From Candidatus Cryptobacteroides intestinipullorum (lineage in GTDB: Bacteria > Bacteroidota > Bacteroidia > Bacteroidales > UBA932), in assembly GCA_018711225.1 (NCBI GenBank), contig DVIP01000053.1, positions 1 through 45,043 on the forward strand: 45,043 nucleotides of DNA. The letters run 5' to 3'. This document shows positions 34,771 to 45,043 of this stretch, in pieces. Made by a program: the position numbers and the translations under genes. The notes beneath the pieces are model-generated. The model was not told the origin of the DNA and made no database searches. It was given only the letters and a program-made list of their open reading frames with translations. Every line of letters begins with the position of its first letter. Positions within the stretch are counted from its first letter, which is position 1.

Positions 34771-34905
34771 CTACTCCCACTGGATAGAATACTCATCCGT
34801 GGTAAGATCCTGTGTGCTGGCCGCAAAGCCGGCCTCTGCCGCTACGACCTCAACGGAAATCTCCGGAGCGGCATAATCCTTTACAATCAATTCTTTTGTT
34901 TTCAT
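34771..34905 (-). CDS. Small 44-residue protein paired with the lipoprotein gene
   Basis: A frame from ATG 34903-34905 to TAG 34771-34773 encodes a 44-residue acidic peptide. It begins MKTKELIVKDYAAPEISVEV and continues with VAAEAGFAAST before an acidic end SIQWE. Short proteins with this layout (charged start, APEI/PEIxV, then E-x-G-F-A-A-S and an acidic tail) are common beside Bacteroidales surface-lipoprotein genes, to my recollection. Their role is unknown to me. It lies 27 bases before the lipoprotein gene, directly after a good -7 box. No signal peptide is visible. Confidence 0.65.
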   Translation of the reverse strand: MKTKELIVKDYAAPEISVEVVAAEAGFAASTQDLTTDEYSIQWE

Positions 34906-34910
34906 TTGCG

Positions 34911-34918
34911 CAAAATTA
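34911..34918 (-). promoter_or_regulatory. -7 box for the small ORF and lipoprotein unit
   Basis: Minus-strand TAATTTTG matches TAnnTTTG and ends 5 bases before the ATG, so the transcript would be nearly leaderless. It sits 48 bases downstream of the GH13-GH97 gene stop, which suggests this unit can be expressed separately from the starch locus. Confidence 0.5.
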
Positions 34919-34966
34919 AGTTAAACAAAACGTTAAATTATTTTCATCATTCATGAGGCACGGACA

Positions 34967-38500
<3,534 letters not shown>

Positions 38501-38503
38501 TCA

Positions 38504-41101
38504 TCAGAAATTCACAAGGAGTCTGTATTCCCCTGCGCCAAGTTCTACTTCTACCAGACCGTTTGCGTCTCTTTCATACGTTTCTCCGGTGAAATAATCC
38601 TTCCATTCTCCGGCCGGCACTTCAGCATAATCACGTCTGGCCTCTGTGTCGAAGTTCCCGACCACTACGAATGACTTGCCGTCTACAGTGGAGGTAATGG
38701 TCCTTCCCGTAGTCCAGTTGTCATAGCCTACCTGCCATGAAAAATCCACATCGCTGTCGAAGAAACGCGGATTCTCTTTCCTGAACTGCAGAAGTCCCGC
38801 ATACTCGTCATAAAGGCCTTTCCTGTCAGGATCTTCAAGATAATCCCAGCGGACAGGCTTGCGCCCTGTACGGTCGTTGTACTCCAGGGAATAGTCGTAG
38901 CCGAGCTCGCCGAACTGCCATATCATCTTCGGCCCAGGAACAGTAAGGGCGAAGGCTGCATTGACAGCTCCCCGCTTCATCCGGGCCTCCAGATCATCCT
39001 TAAGCGAGGCCGGGCCATATTCGGTAATCTTGAACTGCATCCTTTCCTCATCATGGCTCTCCATGAAACCGACATAACCTCCGAACTGCACGCCGTTGCT
39101 GTTGGTCCCGGTGTACATGCCCCAGAACTCGCTGCCGTCCCTGTAACCCATGGCACTCTGGCAGTATGCATTGTTCTGGTTACTCCAGAGCTGCATTCCC
39201 CGGGAAGCCAGTTCACGTTCTTCATCACCATTGCAGAAATGCTCCAGAATCATCACGGCATAAGGGTTCACGGAATGTATATGGTCGTAGTATTCGGTCA
39301 GATAGCCGATTCTTTCGGAATTGTACCTGCTCGCGTCTCCCTGGTCGTTCTGGGTGAATCCTTTCGTCAGGTCGAAACGGAAGCCGTCCACATGGTATTC
39401 TTCCAGCAGATAAGTCAGGCTCCTTTTCACGTAGTCCCTGACGAACTGCACATCGTGCCTGAGGTCATGATATACGCTGAACGGATGCGGAGCATTGATA
39501 TTGAACCATGGATTGTCTGCAGAGGTCAGGTTTTCCTTCTGATCCCAGTAGAGTTTCGCAAGTGTACTCGCTCCTGTCATGTGGTTGTATACGACATCCA
39601 CGATGACCGCAATGCCGCGGGCATGGCACTCGTCTATGAATTTCTTGTACTTTTCCCTGGTACCGTAAGCCTTGTCGAGGGCGAAGTAGGAGTTGGGATT
39701 GTAACCCCAGCTGTCATTCCCGTCGAATTCCTGGATCGGCATCAGCTCTATGGCATTGATACCCAGTTCTGAAAGATAGTCAAGATGTTCCATGGCACCG
39801 TCGATGTCCCCTGTTTCGGAAAAGTCACGGAAAAGAAGCTCGTAGATGACAAGATCATTCTTGTCCTCTATCCTGAAGCCGTCGTTCTGCCATACGTATT
39901 CGGCCGGTCTGGCACAGAAAGCCGATATCAGGCCGGTAGTTTCCAGAACCGGATATTCCGGCAGTCCCGGGTATGTGGAAGCCGGGATATACTGGTCGTC
40001 GGTACTGTAGACTATCTCCGTAAACGGATCGCTCACCCTCATGGTCCCGGTTTCGTCATCCTTCATTCCGATATAATACTGGAACATGTATTCTCCCTCA
40101 GGATCGAGCGAATCATCGGTAGCCGGATCGCCGTCCGGGTCGTTCAGATCCAGGGTGTACCACCATGCACCTCTCGAAGCGTCCCATTTCATGGCATAAT
40201 GGAGGTCCGGCGTCCAGTCATTGAAATCACCTATCAGATAGCAGAAGTCATAATGCCTGTTTCCGGAATTGTCGGCAGCGGCGAAGACGAAGGTGACAGA
40301 TGTGCCGTCCTCACTGTAATTGATACCGTAAGGAAGATTGTCAGGCACAGACTCGGCCACAGGTTCCTGATGCACGAGGGTATGCAGCCCGTCCGTCACC
40401 GTGATGAATACATCTTCTTCGAATGCTTCCCGGCTCATGTCATCGCTGCGTATGATCAGACCGATTCTGCTGACCTCCGAATTTCCCGCTTCGAACCATT
40501 CGCGCACCGTAGGAGTAAGTTCGAGTGTCCAGGTGTTGTCACCCACGTGATTCAGCCGGGCTTTTTCGGCATTGGTATTATAGTCTGCCGGAGTGAAACG
40601 CCAGAAATCTCCGTCCACCACTCCGATATAGGCATACAGGTCGCCGTTGTAGTCATACAAGTCCGAATCAGGGACAGGCTTGTACGTAATCACAAGAGGA
40701 CTGTCAGCATTCGGCTGCTCCGGAGTCCAGGCAAGCTGTTCGTCAGCTTCCCCGTTCTGGGTGACTGTCACTTCCACGTCCTTGCATCCCGGTGCGGATA
40801 TGGTAAGTACGGCCTCACGCTGCTGTCCGCCGTTCGGCAGGGTTTCCACATAGAATGATGACGATGTGCTGCCGGAAGTCTTGTCCGGAATGCACCATTC
40901 GGAGCCGCTGCTCAGGCTCACGGTCCATGAACCTGCATAAGTGCGCAGTTCTATCATCTGCTTTCCGCCGGCGGCATCGAACCAGAGTGAGGTGGATGAA
41001 ACCGAAAGCGTGGCTCCCGGCATATCCTCAGCCATTTCCGTACAAGCCGGCATCACTGCTGCACAGGCAGAAAGGAAAACAAGTATCAGATATCTTTTCA
41101 T
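38504..41101 (-). CDS. BACON-containing GH13 alpha-amylase/pullulanase-type lipoprotein
   Basis: The 865-residue protein starts with a lipoprotein signal (MKRYLILVFLSACAAVMPAC, Cys20). A BACON domain follows at about 32-117 (LSVSSTSLWFDAAGGKQMIE to VTVTQNGEA). A beta-sandwich then runs from about 130-245, with WTLELTPTVREWFEAGNSEV, resembling domains of Bacteroidota starch enzymes. Next is an E-set/CBM48-like region (about 258-380, FCYLIGDFNDWTPD). The GH13 barrel spans about 410-865 with DVVYNH (502-507), nucleophile D577, acid/base E620 in MILEHF, and D684 in MESHDEER. It is probably the surface endo-enzyme, equivalent in role to SusG. It starts 15 bases after the SusE-like gene. Confidence 0.9.
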   Translation of the reverse strand: MKRYLILVFLSACAAVMPACTEMAEDMPGATLSVSSTSLWFDAAGGKQMIELRTYAGSWTVSLSSGSEWCIPDKTSGSTSSSFYVETLPNGGQQREAVLTISAPGCKDVEVTVTQNGEADEQLAWTPEQPNADSPLVITYKPVPDSDLYDYNGDLYAYIGVVDGDFWRFTPADYNTNAEKARLNHVGDNTWTLELTPTVREWFEAGNSEVSRIGLIIRSDDMSREAFEEDVFITVTDGLHTLVHQEPVAESVPDNLPYGINYSEDGTSVTFVFAAADNSGNRHYDFCYLIGDFNDWTPDLHYAMKWDASRGAWWYTLDLNDPDGDPATDDSLDPEGEYMFQYYIGMKDDETGTMRVSDPFTEIVYSTDDQYIPASTYPGLPEYPVLETTGLISAFCARPAEYVWQNDGFRIEDKNDLVIYELLFRDFSETGDIDGAMEHLDYLSELGINAIELMPIQEFDGNDSWGYNPNSYFALDKAYGTREKYKKFIDECHARGIAVIVDVVYNHMTGASTLAKLYWDQKENLTSADNPWFNINAPHPFSVYHDLRHDVQFVRDYVKRSLTYLLEEYHVDGFRFDLTKGFTQNDQGDASRYNSERIGYLTEYYDHIHSVNPYAVMILEHFCNGDEERELASRGMQLWSNQNNAYCQSAMGYRDGSEFWGMYTGTNSNGVQFGGYVGFMESHDEERMQFKITEYGPASLKDDLEARMKRGAVNAAFALTVPGPKMIWQFGELGYDYSLEYNDRTGRKPVRWDYLEDPDRKGLYDEYAGLLQFRKENPRFFDSDVDFSWQVGYDNWTTGRTITSTVDGKSFVVVGNFDTEARRDYAEVPAGEWKDYFTGETYERDANGLVEVELGAGEYRLLVNF

Positions 41102-41116
41102 AACAATCCTATTTCA

Positions 41117-44100
41117 TTAAATGGCAGGGGTTTCCCCGGTTTTTACAATATAAATGGTCCCGGTATCACCCTCTCCGGTACCGGAAGGATAGAAAAACCA
41201 TACATCATAAGTCCCGGCTTCAGCATTTTCATCGAGCCGGACATTGCTCTGTCCTTCCGAATTATTGTTGTTATTGTACAGTTCCACGGCTTCACCTACA
41301 AGAATCGGATGAATATAAGTACCGCCGCCTCCGCGTCCGTACCAAAGATCGGCTGCGCTGTTATAGAGTTTGAATGACTGCTTGAGGTCTGCCGCATCAA
41401 TACCGGTCAATATGGCATGTGTGCCGGCATCAGTCATCTCCCGCCCGGCATCCCAGCCGAAAGCCTCGCCTCTGATGAAATATGTCTGTCCGGGTTCCGG
41501 AGTGTCAGGGTTTTCCGCATCCGCAGGAGTCTTGCCCTCTTCCATGACATAGAGCTTCATGGAACCCTCGTCAAACCATATATCGTATGTCCCGGCTTCA
41601 GGCACGATAAGGTCTTTCGAGCCTCCGTCATTTATGACGGATATTCCTGTATTGACGGATATTTCCACCGGACCGTTCCCCGGAACGCCGACATTGCCTG
41701 AATCCCAGCTCCAGCCTTTGCGCAGTTTGAAGGCATTGCTGTTTCCTCCGTTCGCATCCGCTACATTGTCGGTTTCGAACGAAAGGCCACGGTAGACGAA
41801 GAAGCCGTCCTCTTCGGTCATCAGCCTGTCATTGGTCCATCCGTTGAATGTACCTACGATGCCCCAGCGCGGTTCATCGACATTGCCTTCTATCCGGATT
41901 TCCCTCCTGTCATAATTGAAATAGATATTGTAGATTCCAGGAAGGACAGAAATGGCAGAACCGTCCACCTCTGCCGTTATGACGGTATTGGTACCGGACG
42001 AAGTGCCGCCGAATACGAGACCGTCATTGTTGCTCACCCTGATCCTGAAACTGTCCGAATCAGGAAATCTGACATTCGTACATACGAAATCGCTTCCGCT
42101 CTGGGACATGGTCAGGTCAGTCAGGCCATCGGTGATTCCTGCCTGTATGCCGAAACTTACGGCACCAGGTGCATCTGCCCCGTGTTCCTTTATGTACGCA
42201 AAGCCATAGGAAGGAGCCAGGTAGAGGTCATAATTTCCGTCTTCGGCCACTACTATATTGTTATCGTCACCTCCGCCGTAAACGAGAGCCACAACATCAT
42301 CGGAAGCCGAAAGCCGGACTCCGGAATCGTAGCCGTAGGAATCACCGTTCCAGTTGTTCCCGTAACGGAATTTGAACTCGGCGCCTGCCGTCAGAGACTG
42401 GTTTTCCAATACATAATATCCGTCGGACTCCGTCATCAGCTTGTCCATATTGTCGGCCCATCCGGTCATGGAACCGCAAATGCCCCATGTAATCCTGTCG
42501 GGAACATTGACATCGGCTCCGGAAATGATATAGACCACTCTCTGATCCGGATAAAGCACGAGATCATAGGTGCCTGCAGGGATTTCCAGATTTGCGGCAC
42601 TGCCGTCAGCATCCAGATTCACAGGCTCGTCAAGAGCCACTTCCCCGGCCGTTCCGGAAGGAAGGCCATATACGTTGTCACCACCGTCCTTGAACATGTT
42701 GCCGTACCTGAACTTGAGCTGTGCCGGTTCCGTAAGTTCAAGTCCTTCATAAATGTAATATTCCTGACCTTCGCCTTCTGCGGCAGTCATGAGCCAGTCT
42801 TCACCGGGAGCCCAGCCCGTAAACGAACCGACAAGTCCCCAGGTAATGTCTCCCGGAGCATCAGAGCCTGCCGGGCGTACATGAATATAGCCCTGGTCGG
42901 CATTGAAATAAATGTCGTATGTCCCGTCAGCATTTACGGAAATGTTTCCGCCTCCGCCCAGGACCAGTGCCGCTCCCATATATGCGGAGCCTTCGGCCGG
43001 TCTGAGTGTCAGGCCGTTTTCAGCATCGGAAGCGCCGTAATTGGTCTGGACGTTGTCTTCATCCTCCCATTCGTTGTCGAACCTTATCTTGAATTCATCC
43101 GAAACGGTCAGAGCCACATTCCGGCGGACATAATAGTCTCCGTCCAGGACCATGGCCAGATCCGGTTCCGTCTCCCCTTCGGAATCTTCATTGCCCCAGT
43201 TGTTCATGGTTCCGGCGATTCCCCAGGTATGGCCCGTAGGATCTGTTATCTCTTCCTCTTCATCGATTTCCTTTCCGTAGTCATCAGCATTGAATTCATA
43301 TGTCCTCTCGTCGGAATTGTTGAGATTGACATAAATCCTGTAATTGCCGGCAGGAGCCGCAATCGGATTCTCCGAATCGAGGATTCCTTCTGTCGCGGAT
43401 CCGAGGACAGTCCTTTCCGTACCGTCGGCAAGTGCGAAATTCAGAGTGCCTTCGGTCAGGGTGGCATCCAGCCAGAATTTCTGGTCGGATGTGTTGAAAA
43501 GCATGGTCTGCTCGTCTTCACCGACAGCCGTACCGTATACCACAAGCCTGTCGAAAGCATATTGTCTTACAAGCACGAGACTCGTAGTGTTGTAGGCCAG
43601 GCTGTAGTAGCGTTTGGAGAATACATTGGCGATGTTGCCGCCGTTGTTGACAAGAGTGATTTCCTCAGCTTCGGCTTCAGGACGGTCGGCCCCTACGCCC
43701 CAGTTTCCTGTGGCATTGTTCCAGTTCGCCGCTCCGGTGAGTTTGAATCCCACATCGTCAGCCGTACCGCCGTTGTTCTCAGCAGCATTCTCTCCGAAAT
43801 CCACTATACCTTCATATTCGGCATTGTTCCCGAAACTGAAGAGGAACTGCGAGCGCGCATGATCCCAGTTGGAATATTTTCCGATAACCCAAACATTCGG
43901 ATATCTCGGCTCGGCATATATCACAGTCATTGTCAGTTCCTGAGGCTCGGACCAGTAAATGTCGTCACTGTTGCCGACTGAGGCTCCCACGTAGAATCTG
44001 ACCTGTTCAGGCGTATCGAGAGGGACTCCGAGTCCGCCCAGGTCAGCCGAAAGGCCTACAGTATAGTTCAGGTTCTCGTATGTCATCTCCAGCGACGTGG

Positions 44101-44398
44101 CTGAAATACCGGACTGTATGACAGTCCTTCTGGTCTCTCCCGCCTCACTGTCTTCATACTCCGCTTCAAGCGAATAGTTTATCTGGGCCCTTACGCCGAA
44201 GTCTGCGGCATCCCACACGAAAGTTACCGTCTCGTCCAGATTCTCATCCGTGACGGTTATCGCGTCAATATCGAGAGGATTCAGGACCGGAGGCACCACG
44301 TCCCCCGGTTCGTATGTCCTCATTTCTTCCATCCGTTGGCAACCGGCAGAAATTCCTGCGACAGCCGCCAGCAAAGTCATATATCCAAACGGTTTCAT
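41117..44398 (-). CDS. Very long SusE-like starch-binding lipoprotein
   Basis: The 1093-residue protein begins MKPFGYMTLLAAVAGISAGC (Cys20 lipidated), then a SusE-type N-terminal domain (about 35-160). About eight beta-sandwich modules follow, starting near 165, 282, 388, 516, 635, 746, 843 and 971. The later ones share an opening such as TWGLVGSFTGW, TWGICGSMTGW or RWGIVGTFNGW, a middle FKIRF/FKFRYGN strand, and a closing GTYDIYF-type strand. Bacteroides thetaiotaomicron SusE and SusF are about 390 and 480 residues with two and three starch-binding modules, so this is more than twice as long. It lies 23 bases after susD. It probably extends far from the cell surface to hold glucan. Confidence 0.9.
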   Translation of the reverse strand: MKPFGYMTLLAAVAGISAGCQRMEEMRTYEPGDVVPPVLNPLDIDAITVTDENLDETVTFVWDAADFGVRAQINYSLEAEYEDSEAGETRRTVIQSGISATSLEMTYENLNYTVGLSADLGGLGVPLDTPEQVRFYVGASVGNSDDIYWSEPQELTMTVIYAEPRYPNVWVIGKYSNWDHARSQFLFSFGNNAEYEGIVDFGENAAENNGGTADDVGFKLTGAANWNNATGNWGVGADRPEAEAEEITLVNNGGNIANVFSKRYYSLAYNTTSLVLVRQYAFDRLVVYGTAVGEDEQTMLFNTSDQKFWLDATLTEGTLNFALADGTERTVLGSATEGILDSENPIAAPAGNYRIYVNLNNSDERTYEFNADDYGKEIDEEEEITDPTGHTWGIAGTMNNWGNEDSEGETEPDLAMVLDGDYYVRRNVALTVSDEFKIRFDNEWEDEDNVQTNYGASDAENGLTLRPAEGSAYMGAALVLGGGGNISVNADGTYDIYFNADQGYIHVRPAGSDAPGDITWGLVGSFTGWAPGEDWLMTAAEGEGQEYYIYEGLELTEPAQLKFRYGNMFKDGGDNVYGLPSGTAGEVALDEPVNLDADGSAANLEIPAGTYDLVLYPDQRVVYIISGADVNVPDRITWGICGSMTGWADNMDKLMTESDGYYVLENQSLTAGAEFKFRYGNNWNGDSYGYDSGVRLSASDDVVALVYGGGDDNNIVVAEDGNYDLYLAPSYGFAYIKEHGADAPGAVSFGIQAGITDGLTDLTMSQSGSDFVCTNVRFPDSDSFRIRVSNNDGLVFGGTSSGTNTVITAEVDGSAISVLPGIYNIYFNYDRREIRIEGNVDEPRWGIVGTFNGWTNDRLMTEEDGFFVYRGLSFETDNVADANGGNSNAFKLRKGWSWDSGNVGVPGNGPVEISVNTGISVINDGGSKDLIVPEAGTYDIWFDEGSMKLYVMEEGKTPADAENPDTPEPGQTYFIRGEAFGWDAGREMTDAGTHAILTGIDAADLKQSFKLYNSAADLWYGRGGGGTYIHPILVGEAVELYNNNNNSEGQSNVRLDENAEAGTYDVWFFYPSGTGEGDTGTIYIVKTGETPAI

Positions 44399-44421
44399 AT
44401 ATAGTCCTGATTAGTTTCTTT

Positions 44422-45043
44422 TCAGAATGTATCGGCATAGCCCGGATTCTGGTCTATCTCCACGTTCGCAGACAGGTCTGTAGGAGGGATGGCGAAAAGA
44501 TCCTTGTATGCATCGAATGCCTGTCCTCCGAAAGACTCCCCGCCCTTGTACGGCCAGAGATACGAATTTGTGTGGAAACGGTCGAAACGGATAAGGTCGG
44601 TCCTGCGGTGGCCCTCCCAGTAAAGCTCCCTTCCACGCTCGGTCAGAAGAGTGCTTTCCGTATATCCGGTAGGCTCTTCGATACCGGCCCTTGCCGCCAG
44701 TTTCTGCATGTACGGGAGTCCTTCGGACAATTCGCCCAGTTCAAGGCAGGCCTCGGCATAGATAAGGTAGATTTCTCCCAGACGGATAAGCGGATAGTCT
44801 ATGTCGCTGTATGCCTTGGTGGTGGAAACTCCGGCCCATTCGGCGGAAGTGGTGTTGTGCGGCACATTGTTGAATTTCAGGCATGACCATCCGTTCAGGA
44901 AGGTATACAGATTGCCCTCCATCGACTCGGTCCGTCCCTTGATGTAGAACATCTTGCCTCTGGAATCAGCGCACTCGTATTCCCCTGTATTGTAATCCTG
45001 TCCGGACACGTCGAAATGCTGTGACACAAACTCGAAACTGTCT
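44422..45043 (-). CDS. SusD-like glycan-binding lipoprotein, C-terminal part
   Basis: The frame is open to the right edge of the window; the N-terminal half lies beyond it. The visible 206 residues contain the RagB/SusD C-terminal signatures YPLIRLGEIYLIYAEACLEL, ERGRELYWEGHRRTDLIRF, and DLFAIPPTDLSANVEIDQNP. SusD proteins cap the SusC transporter at the cell surface and bind glycan, so a susC gene is expected just outside the window. The first complete codon visible continues upstream with Ser-Phe-Glu-Phe, with no start, so the coordinates are partial. Confidence 0.95.
   Translation of the reverse strand, partial: DSFEFVSQHFDVSGQDYNTGEYECADSRGKMFYIKGRTESMEGNLYTFLNGWSCLKFNNVPHNTTSAEWAGVSTTKAYSDIDYPLIRLGEIYLIYAEACLELGELSEGLPYMQKLAARAGIEEPTGYTESTLLTERGRELYWEGHRRTDLIRFDRFHTNSYLWPYKGGESFGGQAFDAYKDLFAIPPTDLSANVEIDQNPGYADTF

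Noticed and set aside
42182..43981. 599-codon open frame on the plus strand
   Set aside because: It is exactly antisense to the SusE-like gene, lacks recognisable domains, and arises from the codon bias of the real gene.

Overview
The window comes from a Bacteroidota chromosome, almost certainly order Bacteroidales. The evidence is a SusD/SusE-type starch utilisation locus, a BACON-domain lipoprotein, lipoprotein signal peptides, an Rpn/PD-(D/E)XK nuclease, TIGR02757 and DUF2795 proteins, and repeated promoter elements of the Bacteroidota type (TTTG, about 20 bp, TAnnTTTG). I cannot name the genus. No tRNA, rRNA, CRISPR array or phage module is visible.

Layout. 1-3726: a small DUF2795 protein, folE, a remnant of a TonB-dependent receptor joined to the remnant of a convergent lipoprotein gene, and htpG. 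3840-8566 (minus strand): an acyl-CoA ligase followed by two consecutive pairs of outer-membrane barrel plus lipoprotein of unknown function. 8784-10264 (plus): a GNAT acetyltransferase and a HAD phosphatase. 10269-14264 (minus): a capsule/exopolysaccharide export set (Wza-like export lipoprotein, Wzc-like tyrosine autokinase, CpsB-type phosphatase). 14416-17664 (minus): purT, and aguA-aguB for agmatine to putrescine. 17935-20841 (minus): rfbC-rfbD-rfbB for dTDP-rhamnose, without rfbA.

20842-21212 is a repeat-rich intergenic region with two tandem hairpin repeats and an exactly duplicated promoter leading into pdxA-rnhA-recG (plus). 25031-25915 (minus) is the NAD(P)HX dehydratase. 26027-30173 (plus) is a tightly packed TIGR02757 / zeta-like P-loop kinase / TldD / TldE operon. 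30311-31914 (plus) holds a SlyD-like prolyl isomerase with a His/Cys/Gly repeat tail and an EamA-type transporter. 31948-32856 (minus) is the Rpn-family nuclease.

33286-45043 (minus) is a starch/alpha-glucan polysaccharide utilisation locus reading in from the right edge: partial susD, a very long SusE-like lipoprotein with about eight starch-binding-like modules, a BACON-GH13 lipoprotein, and a single-chain GH13-GH97 fusion. Below it lie a 44-residue small ORF and a lipoprotein joining a fimbrillin-like N-terminal half to two SusE/F-like modules. SusD and the SusE-like protein would bind glucan at the surface, the GH13 lipoprotein would cut it, and the GH13-GH97 protein would finish oligosaccharides to glucose.

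The most unusual items are the GH13-GH97 fusion, the 1093-residue multi-module SusE-like protein, the fimbrillin/SusE hybrid with its small partner ORF, the duplicated promoter before pdxA, the doubled barrel/lipoprotein operon, and the receptor/lipoprotein deletion scar. I saw no wholly new defence or mobile system that I could defend from sequence alone.
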